NCBI GenBank assembly: GCA_031254645.1
Contig: JAIRUA010000028.1
Coordinates: 124,001 to 188,000, forward strand
Length of the DNA: 64,000 nucleotides
Direction: 5' to 3'
Source of the DNA: Dysgonamonadaceae bacterium
GTDB taxonomy: Bacteria > Bacteroidota > Bacteroidia > Bacteroidales > Dysgonomonadaceae
Positions 25,798 through 35,186 of the stretch are shown here, one piece after another. The position numbers were made by a program, and so were the translations under genes. Numbering within the stretch: the first letter of the stretch is position 1; every line of letters begins with the position of its first letter. The notes beneath the pieces are model-generated. The model was not told the origin of the DNA. It searched no databases and saw only the letters and a program-made list of their open reading frames with translations.

Positions 25798-27087
25798 TTA
25801 ATTATAAAACCAACCCAATCCAAACTGACAGATTTGTACTGCGTTACCCCAACCATTCGCACCATTACCCGGAAATAAAGGGTGCTGGTAAATGGTCGGA
25901 TAAGCTACCGTAGGCGGGTCAACTCTGTACTTATTACTCCAAACTACAATTTCAGCCTTCACATAGCGATACACTGATTCCGGCACATCAATATAGTAAT
26001 ATTGCGAGTCAGCAGCATCTGCACCTGTATAGCCGTTAGTAACCGGAATCCAGAACAACGAGGGAAATAGCGGTGCTGCAGGCGTAGCAGGCATAATCTG
26101 CGTGAACGTAGCGCCATCATTGCTGCCATACAAATTTACAGCAAACGCTCGAAGTTGCTGTCCGTTATTACCTTGTCGATGTTGCCACCTGAAATAATTA
26201 AACGGATTTGATTCTTGCAAATCTACCGTAAAAGATGGGCTGAAGTCAATAGGAGGCGCAGTTTGCCCTGCGATGGTTCCACCCGGTTTAAAGAGTGATA
26301 AAAACTGCGCAGCATTATTGTTTAGCACGTGCATTGGTAAACCGGTAGTGCCATCATTAACGTTAGGGAATCCGTTACCTTGATCTGTTGTTATCGTCCA
26401 AGCTGTGCGGTCTAAATCTACTCGCATAGAGAATCGTCCTGTTGTCGGAATTGATGGAATCAAATCAAGTGCATTAGGTGGTAAATACAATGATGAATGT
26501 GTAAAATCAGATCCCAATACAAAGTCGTCTATTGTAACCATCGATTGATTACCCGGCACTGTTACTACTTTCGGCTGACCTGCATTGTTTGTGTAACTAA
26601 TCTTTGTTTCAACAACGTCCAGTTCTATTGAAAAATTGAGTATTGCCTCTGCTAGAGTACCGGATACAGTAACAGATCTATTTCTGAGACTATTTTGAAA
26701 TACTTCTCCGAAAGATTGAACGGATATTAGGGCTGGCAAAGAGCGGTTTCCGGCTCGGTTGGCAGTCATCATCTCGAAATTATAGGCCCCTTCCGGAAGT
26801 GGCAGTATGTGTGCACTAATTGGAGTGGTACGATCTACCGGTACTACTACCGAGTCTTGCCTGTTGTTCCAAAATATACGAGTCTCGACTATTCTGGGGT
26901 CGGCATTCAGTGACCAAACCAGCTCCACTCTTTTAAGTCCGGGGTTGGCTTCAATAATGACAGGAATTCCTAAATATACGTTTGCGCCTCTGTCCAAATA
27001 CTCCTGGTGAACGCTGTTCATATCATCGCAAGAGGTCATGAGACAAACAAGGGCACATGTCATGATTGTATGTATTATTTTTTTCAT
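25798..27087 (-). CDS. DUF4998-type surface lipoprotein with discoidin-like C-terminal domain
   Basis: A 429-residue lipoprotein (signal ending VCLMTSC, Cys20). The first part (NVYLGIPVIIEANPGLKRVE, LVWSLNADPRIVETRIFWN, LPEGAYNFEMMTANRAGNRS) matches the DUF4998 pattern, an Ig-like domain common in Sus-type loci. The second half (about 250-429) has the F5/8-type sandwich features FRWQHRQGNNGQQLRAFAVN, LYGSNDGATF and YRYVKAEIVVWSN. It is probably a surface glycan-binding protein handing oligosaccharide to SusC/SusD. It is last in the operon, 105 bp after the DUF5000-type gene. Confidence 0.7.
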   Translation of the reverse strand: MKKIIHTIMTCALVCLMTSCDDMNSVHQEYLDRGANVYLGIPVIIEANPGLKRVELVWSLNADPRIVETRIFWNNRQDSVVVPVDRTTPISAHILPLPEGAYNFEMMTANRAGNRSLPALISVQSFGEVFQNSLRNRSVTVSGTLAEAILNFSIELDVVETKISYTNNAGQPKVVTVPGNQSMVTIDDFVLGSDFTHSSLYLPPNALDLIPSIPTTGRFSMRVDLDRTAWTITTDQGNGFPNVNDGTTGLPMHVLNNNAAQFLSLFKPGGTIAGQTAPPIDFSPSFTVDLQESNPFNYFRWQHRQGNNGQQLRAFAVNLYGSNDGATFTQIMPATPAAPLFPSLFWIPVTNGYTGADAADSQYYYIDVPESVYRYVKAEIVVWSNKYRVDPPTVAYPTIYQHPLFPGNGANGWGNAVQICQFGLGWFYN

Positions 27088-27192
27088 ACGTTTTATTGTT
27101 TTACATTTTTACATTGTTGTCGGCACTTCTACTTATGTTCGAGAAAAACTGTTCCGGACACAAGTAAAAGTTGCTTCCTTTGACATTTTATA

Positions 27193-28464
27193 TTAATCGA
27201 GAATTTTCCCCCAAAATTGGATATCCGAAATTTGGTAAGTTCTACCACCGCCCCAAGTTTCAGCCAGGAAAATACGAATGAATCTTATCGGAGGAGTACC
27301 AGGCGGCATTTCTATCTCCTCACCGCCTGCTGCAAAGTCTCTGTCTTCCTGCGTAAGTGGCACTTGAAAAATGGTATAGGGACCTGCCGGTCTGTGTGAT
27401 ACCACGTCAACGAGATGTGTCCATCCATAACGACCTCCCTGCGCTCGCATCTCTGCTGTAATTTCCATTGCTCCGTATAGGGAGAACCTCCTCAGGTTAT
27501 TGTGAGCAAAAGTAAATTGATTGCTACCTCCTCGTCGTTGCCATATGCGAAAACGACTCAATTCAACTGTCTGTCCCAAACCAAATGATACAAACCAATC
27601 CTGGTCTTCAGGAGAAGACCCCACGTCGTTCGAGTGCCATTGGGTGTTATCGTCTCCGGGAGTGAGCCACATAGTCTGCACCCGCATGGCGGTACTCCAA
27701 TCACCGGTATCGCCTTCAATACCGCCATTAACGCCGGCAAGTCGGGGGTTTATCTCGTGAAAACGAGTAGGGAGTATCCGTTGTTCAAAAAAAGGCGTTT
27801 CAGTCACATAGAACGGCTCAGAGAAATTATCCCACCGATCGCGTACCTGAATACGAAACTCTCTTGGGTCATCCGGAAGTCCCCGTACAGTACCTCTCCC
27901 CTCTTGTTCGCTCGAAAAGAAACTTTGAAGAACCTGCCATTCACCAAATTCATCCTGTATTGACACATGTATTATGATATTGTTTCGGAGCTTGTTTTCC
28001 CAAGTGACAAAAATTCCTCCGAAAGTAGGTCGTACATACAGTGATTCATAAATAGTTATCACCGGTGGAACCAACGGATTCACGGTAACTGCTACCGGAG
28101 CCGACTCGTTTCTACTGGCATCAACAGTTCTCAAGAATACGGTATGTTCGCCGGCTCTTCCAAATCCTTCCACCAGTAGGTGGTTGTTAAAGATAGAAGC
28201 TCTTACAACGCGCTCTACATTGTTGATGGTGTAAGTAGCCGTCACGGCAACTACGTCATCTACTGCAGGCGCTTGAAAATTGATAATAGCCGCTCCGTTC
28301 AAGTTTACCACATCAACCACTGTGGGTGGTGATGGTGGGTTGCCATGCTGTGGCGGCAATCCCCTCTCGAATTCACCCTCGCATCCGGCAAGGGATAGCA
28401 ACATCAGGAAAGCCAAGAGTGTTGCTTGCTTTCCGGCGGAAAATAAAAATCTTACTGTTTTCAT
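27193..28464 (-). CDS. DUF4959/DUF5000-type surface lipoprotein
   Basis: A 423-residue lipoprotein (signal ending LLSLAGC, Cys28). A proline-rich start (GLPPQHGNPPSPPTV) leads into two Ig-like domains (NLNGAAIINFQAPAVDDVVA, GEHTVFLRTVDASRNESAPV, then a DUF5126-like stretch FGGIFVTWENKLRNNIIIHV) and a C-terminal discoidin-like domain (WFVSFGLGQTVELSRFRIWQ, LRRFSLYGA, IRFIRIFLAETWGGGRTYQI). This is the usual third gene of many Bacteroidales Sus-like operons and is expected on the cell surface, binding glycan. It lies 30 bp after susD. Confidence 0.78.
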   Translation of the reverse strand: MKTVRFLFSAGKQATLLAFLMLLSLAGCEGEFERGLPPQHGNPPSPPTVVDVVNLNGAAIINFQAPAVDDVVAVTATYTINNVERVVRASIFNNHLLVEGFGRAGEHTVFLRTVDASRNESAPVAVTVNPLVPPVITIYESLYVRPTFGGIFVTWENKLRNNIIIHVSIQDEFGEWQVLQSFFSSEQEGRGTVRGLPDDPREFRIQVRDRWDNFSEPFYVTETPFFEQRILPTRFHEINPRLAGVNGGIEGDTGDWSTAMRVQTMWLTPGDDNTQWHSNDVGSSPEDQDWFVSFGLGQTVELSRFRIWQRRGGSNQFTFAHNNLRRFSLYGAMEITAEMRAQGGRYGWTHLVDVVSHRPAGPYTIFQVPLTQEDRDFAAGGEEIEMPPGTPPIRFIRIFLAETWGGGRTYQISDIQFWGKILD

Positions 28465-28494
28465 CTTTGTAAATGATTTTAATTTATTAATTGT

Positions 28495-30504
28495 TTACCA
28501 GCCCGGATTTTGTACTAAATTCGGATTTTTGATTATCGCATCCGTGCTGATGGGCCACAGGTAATCTCTGACCGTTTGCCTTGGACGAACAAAAAGAGTG
28601 ACTACTTGATAAAAATCATCGGTATTACGACCGTGAATAGCATTCCATCCTTTCACCTCCTCAGTGCGGTGTTCTTTCCAACGGCGCATATCCCAGAAGC
28701 GCTTTCCTTCTCCCGACAGCTCTATCAAGCGTTCGCGGCGGATAATTGCTCTCATTCCGTCCTGAGTTAACGGTCGGCCGGGGAAAATGGAGTGTTGTGC
28801 CCACGACTCCACTACTCCGTTGAGTCCGGCACGTTGGCGAACTTCATCTACAAAATGGTGAACCGTTGCATCAGGTGCAGCCAGCGATTCGTTACGCGCC
28901 TCGGCATACATCAGGTACAAGTCTGCCAAACGAATAATGGGGAAATGAAAACGCGGTCCGGACAAAGTACCGGGGGTTCCCGTAATATCACTTCTGTAAG
29001 TGGTCATTGTTCTATTCACATACCCTGTTACGGAAAAACTCTCAGAGTTTGCATTCCCTCCGACCTGTCCACCCATGAGATTGTAATGCCAAAGTACGCT
29101 CCGAGGATCAGCATCCGTAAGCATCCATATCTGAAATTGGGTACTTCTGCTAAACGTGAGATTGGCATAAAAACGCGGCTCCCTGTTGAGGTGCAACATC
29201 GCTGTTCGTTCACCTACACGTAAAAGATAACGGTTGTTTCCTTCGTCCGGAATGGTTGTAATGGTGTGGCGATACTCGAAATTGTCTGCCCAGAAACCGC
29301 GATCCTCGCCAATAGGCACTCCGTTGCTGGAATGAAACATCTCCGCAATTTCCAACGTTGGTGCTAATGCCGACATGGTTCCATTACCCCCGGTTGTAAC
29401 ACCCCCTATTACACGATTACGTTGAGGGTTAGGATCAAAGGGTCTTGCCGTTGAAATTGATTGTATGGCTTGGGGACCAGCAGGGGCAGTACCAGCTCGT
29501 GTCTCCGGCCAAATGGTCTCCGTGTTGTTGGCAAACCATTCGGTTACGGATCCGCGGATGCTCATCTGAGTGCGTGTAGTTTCCGAAATATTGAGCATCT
29601 CCTGAAAGCGAAACAACTTGAATCCGGCTTGGTGTGCAAGATCAATTGCCTCACGAGCTGCTTCGGCAGCTCTCTCCCATCTGGCGCGATCCTCTCTGGG
29701 GAACAAGTGTACACCCCTCGAATCCACCACGTGAGCAAAATCGGGATTGCCATTCATCAGTGGGCTGGCGTAAAATAGCAATACCTGTGCTTTTACGGCA
29801 GCAGCTATGGGCTGAGTGATGCGCCCCAGTTCGGTCATCGGTTCATCTATAATTAACGGCAGGTCCGGCATAGCTCTGTCAATTGTTCTGACAATATACT
29901 CCACCACATCGCTCACCGGATCTCTAAATACGCGCACCTGTTCTACCGGTGCGCCCACGGGTATCGGGTCTTCCATAATGGGGATAGCGCCGTATAGCTG
30001 CATCAAATAGAAATGGTAGTACGCTTTTAAGAAAGTAGTTTCGGCTATCCATCTTTGCCTGTCGAAATGATTCAAATCCAACGGTTTGTGAATATTTTCC
30101 AAGAAAATATGAGCATCTCTGATTCCTTGCCACAAACTACGCCCGGCACCGCTGCCGCCGTCCCAATAATTTAAGAGTGGGGCAGCTGTTCCCTGGAATC
30201 CACGACTAATGTTCCAAGGGTTTACTCCGCTGGTCATTCCGGAACCCATCAGCGCTCCGTGATTTCCCATTCCGGTCGGCAAAATCCAGTGGTCGTCACC
30301 TGCAAAAAAACTGGGAGCACCAATATCACCATGGATTGGCAAATAACTGTATACCGTAAACAGAAACCGTTCTGTTTGTGCCCTGTTCTGGAAGGCATCG
30401 TCTAAAGTTGGCTCTCCTTCGGGTGCCACATTCATCCAATCGTTACAGGAATGGCTACCCAATGCCAAAATAGCAATTAACGCGAGTTTTAATATTTTTT
30501 TCAT
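28495..30504 (-). CDS. susD: SusD/RagB-family nutrient-uptake lipoprotein
   Basis: A 669-residue lipoprotein with signal MKKILKLALIAILALGSHSC (Cys20) and the SusD layout: N-terminal CNDWMNVAPEGEPTLDDAFQ, TPR-like helices (AETTFLKAYYHFYLMQLYGA), and the C-terminal ERLIELSGEGKRFWDMRRWK motif. It forms the lid over the SusC barrel and binds the ligand outside the cell. At 669 residues it is at the long end of the family. It starts 22 bp after susC. The substrate cannot be read from the sequence and no glycoside hydrolase is nearby. Confidence 0.9.
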   Translation of the reverse strand: MKKILKLALIAILALGSHSCNDWMNVAPEGEPTLDDAFQNRAQTERFLFTVYSYLPIHGDIGAPSFFAGDDHWILPTGMGNHGALMGSGMTSGVNPWNISRGFQGTAAPLLNYWDGGSGAGRSLWQGIRDAHIFLENIHKPLDLNHFDRQRWIAETTFLKAYYHFYLMQLYGAIPIMEDPIPVGAPVEQVRVFRDPVSDVVEYIVRTIDRAMPDLPLIIDEPMTELGRITQPIAAAVKAQVLLFYASPLMNGNPDFAHVVDSRGVHLFPREDRARWERAAEAAREAIDLAHQAGFKLFRFQEMLNISETTRTQMSIRGSVTEWFANNTETIWPETRAGTAPAGPQAIQSISTARPFDPNPQRNRVIGGVTTGGNGTMSALAPTLEIAEMFHSSNGVPIGEDRGFWADNFEYRHTITTIPDEGNNRYLLRVGERTAMLHLNREPRFYANLTFSRSTQFQIWMLTDADPRSVLWHYNLMGGQVGGNANSESFSVTGYVNRTMTTYRSDITGTPGTLSGPRFHFPIIRLADLYLMYAEARNESLAAPDATVHHFVDEVRQRAGLNGVVESWAQHSIFPGRPLTQDGMRAIIRRERLIELSGEGKRFWDMRRWKEHRTEEVKGWNAIHGRNTDDFYQVVTLFVRPRQTVRDYLWPISTDAIIKNPNLVQNPGW

Positions 30505-30525
30505 ACGTCTATAATTTTACTTTTA

Positions 30526-33500
30526 TTAAAATGAAAGATGAAGCCCTATGTTGACAACGCGCTGTATCGGGTATCCCAATCCGTCTCCACCCATTTCTAC
30601 ATCCCACAACTTAAAGCTGCTGAATGTGAGCAGGTTGGTTCCGCTGAGATAGACACGTGCACTCGATAATCCGGCTCTGCTAAAAATGTGTTCCGGAAGT
30701 GTATATCCGATTTCCATCGATGCAAGGCGCAAAAAATCTCCGCTGTGCATAAACCATGTGCTTCGCACGTTGTTATTTGCCACTTGGAATGTCGACAAGC
30801 GGGGCCAGGCAGCGTACGGATTTTGGTTTGCCTCGGTCCAGTGGTCACGCTCAATAAACTGAAGCACCGCTGTGTTTCCTATTCCAATGTCACCGGTACG
30901 ACGGAAATCTGAGAAAGGAGTAACGCCCGGAACATCTATCCAAAAGGACGAACGTGCCGATCCTCGGAAAAAGGTAGAGAAATCAAAATTTCTGAAACCG
31001 GCTGAAAATCCGAAACCGTAAATAATTTCCGGTGTTGTTGGGAAACCGATGGGCACCGCATCGCGTTCGTCAATAATACCGTCGCCGTTGATATCCATAT
31101 ATTTGATATCGCCCGCCAGGTACTCTCCAAACATCTGTCGGGGCGAGTTTGCTACATCTTCTTCGTCAATGAAAAGTCTTTCGGCGATGAATCCCCACTG
31201 TTGGTTTACCGCATGACCCATTCTCGACATCCAGGGAGTAGTGGAGTAATCGGGCTCTTCAACTATGCTACGATGAGATTTTGCAAACGTAAAGTTACCG
31301 CGTGCCGTTACCCAAAAGTCTTTGCTGAAGTTGTGCGAATAATCTACCGAAATATCAACACCATGTCCTCTTGCTTCGCCCACGTTTGCTCTTGGTATCG
31401 CGTGCAAGCCCATGGTTGATGGGATATCCGCACGTTGTAGCAAAATGTTTGATCTTCTATTTGTAAAGTATTCGGTACGAATATTCAAACTGTTGAAGAA
31501 TTGCTTTTCAAGCCCCAGATTCAGCGTATGAGCCACTTCCCAGCCTATATGAGGATTGGCATAGCGAGTTGTCATCCAACCGGGACGCCCGTGGTTGAAC
31601 TCTGATCCGAATACCATTCCCATTGACCACGGTTCTACTCTCGACAGATGGAAGAATCTATCTCTTGCAATGTTATCATTTCCTACAATACCGTATGTAG
31701 CTCTGAAGTGGAGCACATTCAGCACATTGCTTAAAGCCGAGTTTTCATACAAAGGCTCATTGGATATTCTCCAGCCTATACCTCCCGACGGGAAGAAACC
31801 CCAACGGTTGCTCCTGTCGAAACGCTCTGAGGCGTTGTAACCGAAGTTGAACTCGGTAAAATACCTGCCTAATAAACCATACGTGAAACGACCGGCATAG
31901 CCCATGTTACGAAACGGCATCGAGTTGTGTAGAGCCGTATTCCACTCATCAGCTGCCGGATTGCTGCGCACCTCTTCGCGTACGGTTTGGACAAGCATAG
32001 CACCTATGGTGTGTATGTCAAAAACACGGTCGTAATTAAGTGCCGTTTCCATATAAATGGAACTGACTACGTCGTTCCTTCCCGTCCCAACGACTGTCAA
32101 CCAATTTTGGCCCGTTTCTGGATTTATTGGGAATAACGTGTACACATCTGTTTCCGGATTATAGTGCGCTAAACTGTAATAGAAAGGTACCATGGTACGG
32201 CTTACTTCACTACTTGAATTACGTGTTGTATTTCCCATCACACGAAATCTTAGCCCTTCGGTAATACTCTCCAAGCTTTGCCTCAATTCCATCTGTGCTA
32301 TTATACTCGTAGTTTGATTCTCTCTATATCCTCTCACCAATTCCGCAAACGGGTTTAAGTGACCTCCGCCGCCATAGTTGCCAAAAAGAATGTGTTGGGC
32401 ATGTATATGGGCAGCATCGGGTGCATAGTATGCTGGGAAACGCACAGGGTTGGCTCTTAGCACATCACGAAATGTCTGTCGCCCACCTCGCAACGGACCT
32501 GAGTTATCTGTAAACGAGCCGCTTACACGAATCGCTAAATCGGTAGTTTTGGTCAGTCGCAAGTTTACATTGGAGCGTACCCCATATTGATTGATCAGAA
32601 TGTTGTTGTTAAAGCCGTGATGTTTAGGAACATTCAATACACCGGTGTCTCGCGAGTAGTTGAGTGCCACAAAGTAACGCGCCACTGTTCCACCACCATT
32701 CAAGCTCATATTGCCTCGCTGGTTCATCGTGTGGGGTTTTATCAACTCATCCATCCAATTTGTCATGGGGAATACGTACGGGTTTCTTCCCTCCATTCGA
32801 GCGTGAATGGAAGCTTCCGAGTAAGGTAGCTGTGCTAAGGGGTCGCGTGTACGTACCGCTTCGTTGTGCATTCGCATAAATGTCAATGGGTCTGCTATTT
32901 GCACCCGTCTTGTAGGAGACGACCACGAATTTTCGATACGTGCACTCACGCGTACCGGTCCTTCTCTACCCTCTCTGGTAGTAACCAGAATTACACCATT
33001 GGCACCACGTGATCCATAAAGGGCTGTTGCTGCCGCATCTTTCAATACGGAGAAACTGGCAATGTCATCGGGGTTGAGGCGCGCCAAGTCTTGAGATGTC
33101 AACTCCACATTGTCAATCAGGATAAGCGGATTGGCCATACCCGTACCAAAGGTAGTTACACCACGAATAAAGAAGTCGGCATTATCCAACCCCGGTTCGC
33201 CACTGCGCTGGAAAGCAATTACCCCTGCTATCTGACCGGCAAATGCTGTTGTGAGGTTACTGCTGGGTACTCTCAACTGCCTGGGGCTTACCGAAGTAAC
33301 AGAAGAAACGATACTTTCTCTGGTTTGTGCACCACTGAAAGCCGTCACAACCACTTCGTCGAGCATCTCAGTGTCTTCGTGCATAACAACCGTTATAACA
33401 CGACGAGCACCCGGTGTTACTTCAACCATTTCATAGCCTATGTAGTTGAACTGCAAAACTGTTGTTTCGTTTTCCACTACAATAGTAAACTCACCATTCA

Positions 33501-33747
33501 AATCAGTTGACGTACCTTGTGTGGTACCTTTAATGATGATTGTTACACCCGGAAGCGGATCTCCAAAGTTATCCGATACCGTACCGGTAACCGTGCGATT
33601 GCTTTGCTGAACAATCGTTACAGCTTGTTGTCCATCAATATCATTCGCTGCTCTTGCCAAAAATTGGAAAAGTGCTGAAAACAGCAGCAAACAACACATT
33701 TTAGGAATAAAAGATCCCCTTCGTACTCTGTTCTGAATAAATTTCAT
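30526..33747 (-). CDS. susC: SusC/RagA-family TonB-linked outer-membrane transporter
   Basis: A 1073-residue protein: signal peptide within the first 33 residues, carboxypeptidase-regulatory-like domain (VTGTVSDNFGDPLPGVTIII, about 57-130), TonB box region and plug (MLDEVVVTAFSGAQ, FSVLKDAAATALYGSRGANG), and a 22-strand barrel ending RVVNIGLHLSF with the terminal Phe needed for insertion. It imports oligosaccharide or peptide ligand captured by SusD, powered by TonB-ExbBD. It is first in a four-gene operon behind a leader of roughly 575 nt. No ECF sigma/anti-sigma pair or hybrid two-component regulator lies beside it. Confidence 0.93.
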   Translation of the reverse strand: MKFIQNRVRRGSFIPKMCCLLLFSALFQFLARAANDIDGQQAVTIVQQSNRTVTGTVSDNFGDPLPGVTIIIKGTTQGTSTDLNGEFTIVVENETTVLQFNYIGYEMVEVTPGARRVITVVMHEDTEMLDEVVVTAFSGAQTRESIVSSVTSVSPRQLRVPSSNLTTAFAGQIAGVIAFQRSGEPGLDNADFFIRGVTTFGTGMANPLILIDNVELTSQDLARLNPDDIASFSVLKDAAATALYGSRGANGVILVTTREGREGPVRVSARIENSWSSPTRRVQIADPLTFMRMHNEAVRTRDPLAQLPYSEASIHARMEGRNPYVFPMTNWMDELIKPHTMNQRGNMSLNGGGTVARYFVALNYSRDTGVLNVPKHHGFNNNILINQYGVRSNVNLRLTKTTDLAIRVSGSFTDNSGPLRGGRQTFRDVLRANPVRFPAYYAPDAAHIHAQHILFGNYGGGGHLNPFAELVRGYRENQTTSIIAQMELRQSLESITEGLRFRVMGNTTRNSSSEVSRTMVPFYYSLAHYNPETDVYTLFPINPETGQNWLTVVGTGRNDVVSSIYMETALNYDRVFDIHTIGAMLVQTVREEVRSNPAADEWNTALHNSMPFRNMGYAGRFTYGLLGRYFTEFNFGYNASERFDRSNRWGFFPSGGIGWRISNEPLYENSALSNVLNVLHFRATYGIVGNDNIARDRFFHLSRVEPWSMGMVFGSEFNHGRPGWMTTRYANPHIGWEVAHTLNLGLEKQFFNSLNIRTEYFTNRRSNILLQRADIPSTMGLHAIPRANVGEARGHGVDISVDYSHNFSKDFWVTARGNFTFAKSHRSIVEEPDYSTTPWMSRMGHAVNQQWGFIAERLFIDEEDVANSPRQMFGEYLAGDIKYMDINGDGIIDERDAVPIGFPTTPEIIYGFGFSAGFRNFDFSTFFRGSARSSFWIDVPGVTPFSDFRRTGDIGIGNTAVLQFIERDHWTEANQNPYAAWPRLSTFQVANNNVRSTWFMHSGDFLRLASMEIGYTLPEHIFSRAGLSSARVYLSGTNLLTFSSFKLWDVEMGGDGLGYPIQRVVNIGLHLSF

Positions 33748-33923
33748 ATTCTATTTTTGTTTTTTATTTTTAGAAATATTTTTTCTCGATTAAAAAAGGT
33801 GCTTTTTGATTCAATGTTGTTAAAAAAGCGTGTTGTAAGCGACAAGATTTTACTTGTTGCTTAGAAGCATATCGTTATCTTTTGATCATTTCATAGGCAT
33901 ATTCTTTTTTAAGGTTTATATTT

Positions 33924-33975
33924 ATGCGAATCACAGACTGAAAAGAAATACGTCTTTTCAATCTGTGATTCGCAT
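33924..33975 (-). repeat. 23-bp stem-loop in SusC leader
   Basis: The arms 33924-33946 (starting ATGCGAATCACAGACTG) and 33953-33975 are complementary over 23 bases with a single mismatch, around a six-base loop. On the susC transcript no U-tract follows, so it is a stable leader structure or a dispersed palindrome rather than a terminator. Confidence 0.7.
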
Positions 33976-33987
33976 AGAACACGAAAG

Positions 33988-34045
33988 ACCGGCACATTTT
34001 CGAAAAAACGTGTCGGCTTATATTGTTTATTAATAAAAAAATCGT
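33988..34045 (-). repeat. Hairpin plus AT tail shared with fimbrillin leader (copy 2)
   Basis: CCGGCACATTTT (33989-34000) pairs with AAAACGTGTCGG (34006-34017) with two G-T/A-C type differences, followed by TATTGTTTATTAATAAAAAA, the same tail as at 1299-1320 upstream of the fimbrillin gene. Confidence 0.6.
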
Positions 34046-34086
34046 TTCTTTGTGCCCTTTTATAGAGGGCGGGTGGGTTATATTCT

Positions 34087-34145
<59 letters not shown>

Positions 34146-34279
34146 ATACAAAATATCGAGAAACGCAAATTTATTTTGTTAAACTTGCGCAAGATAATTG
34201 TATTTCCGGTAGTGCTGTGCATTTTGTTTTCAATATCAATTTAATAAAAGCAAATCGTTCTTCATTTTTGCGTTTACTA

Positions 34280-34411
34280 TGCATCAAGATATTTCTTGTG
34301 TACTGTACTGTGCTGTATGAACACGGCGCAAAACTAATAAAATAAAATATCATATTTGCATTGAAAATAGTTAAATTTTAGATTTTAACTATTTTCAGAC
34401 TGTTTTTTAGA
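34280..34411 (-). promoter_or_regulatory. Conserved promoter block, copy 2 (SusC operon)
   Basis: This is the partner of 25424-25560. It has a perfect 12-bp inverted repeat AAAATAGTTAAA (34364-34375) / TTTAACTATTTT (34384-34395) with an 8-base spacer, about 30 bp upstream of the -7 box TAGTTTTG (34329-34336 on the minus strand), and the early-leader inverted repeat CAAGATATTTCTTG (34285-34298). No TTTG -33 element is seen. The palindrome is placed where an activator could bind. Confidence 0.65.
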
Positions 34412-34516
34412 CAAAAACAATGAAGTTTGCCTAATCACAAAGGAGATATTAAAAAAAAGGAGGTGTATATTTGATAGTATTGTAAAAAGTATGCTGTTTT
34501 AATGTTTGGTGGTCAG

Positions 34517-34560
34517 GGAAAGGAATCCGTCTTTCCTATTATGAGCAGACGCAAGTCTGC
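34517..34560 (-). repeat. Two small hairpins after the CPBP gene
   Basis: GCAGACGCAAGTCTGC (34545-34560) forms a perfect 6-bp stem beginning just after the CPBP stop codon, and GGAAAG/CTTTCC (34517-34522, 34531-34536) a second. The first resembles a dispersed palindrome (GGGGCAGACTTGCGTCTGC) seen in many Bacteroidales intergenic regions. It may act as the 3' end of the menA unit; no U-tract is present. Confidence 0.45.
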
Positions 34561-34562
34561 CC

Positions 34563-35186
34563 CTACTGTATCGGAAACAGAATAAACACCCCCACATTCC
34601 ACACCGCGTGTGAAATAACCACAGGGAGCAGGTTGTTTCCGCGCCATTTATATATCAACCCCCAAAAAACACCGCAAATCAAGGCTGCCATTATCAGCAT
34701 AAAATTGAATGCCCAAATGTGCACTATCGCATAAATGAATGTGGTAACGAAAAATCCTGTCCAACCGCCAAATTTATGACACAATTGCTTCTGAATAAAG
34801 CCGCGCCAAAAAATCTCTTCGGCAGGGCTAATCAAAAATAGTAACAATAAAGCAATTGTCAGATAATTACCTTCTTCTTTCAAAGCATAAATTCCTGAAA
34901 CCTGCGGTTTGGCAAAATCGAACAACAGCACTGCAAGAAAATCGCCAATATAAAACACAAACCACAAAACCACTGCCGAACCTAATCCGATAAGCACATC
35001 TTTGATGTTGAACGAAAATCCGTTTTTGAGGCTTTTGCCCCAAAACGCGCTCAACGAGATAAGAATTGCTGCCGAAACAGACATCGACAGCCAAAAATTG
35101 AGATGTGGCGCCGTCCAAGGCGAAAACATCAGGAACCACAACAATGTGGCAACGATAATACCGACTATTACTTTTGTTTTCATCAT
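34563..35186 (-). CDS. CPBP-family intramembrane glutamic endopeptidase
   Basis: A 207-residue membrane protein with about six to seven helices and the ABI/CAAX-protease motifs: EEIFWRGF (motif EExxxR), the His in AIVHIWAFN, and the final HAVWN. In bacteria such proteins cleave membrane-bound peptides or have immunity and envelope roles; the substrate is not known. It starts inside the end of menA with a four-base overlap (or three bases later at the second Met), so it is translated from the menA message. Confidence 0.8.
   Translation of the reverse strand: MMKTKVIVGIIVATLLWFLMFSPWTAPHLNFWLSMSVSAAILISLSAFWGKSLKNGFSFNIKDVLIGLGSAVVLWFVFYIGDFLAVLLFDFAKPQVSGIYALKEEGNYLTIALLLLFLISPAEEIFWRGFIQKQLCHKFGGWTGFFVTTFIYAIVHIWAFNFMLIMAALICGVFWGLIYKWRGNNLLPVVISHAVWNVGVFILFPIQ

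Noticed and set aside
25596-25865. Reading frame CINVAYLTALCLKEGD... as a small protein
   Set aside because: It overlaps the 3' end of the DUF4998-type gene, has no ribosome-binding context, and looks like the translation of a dispersed repeat.
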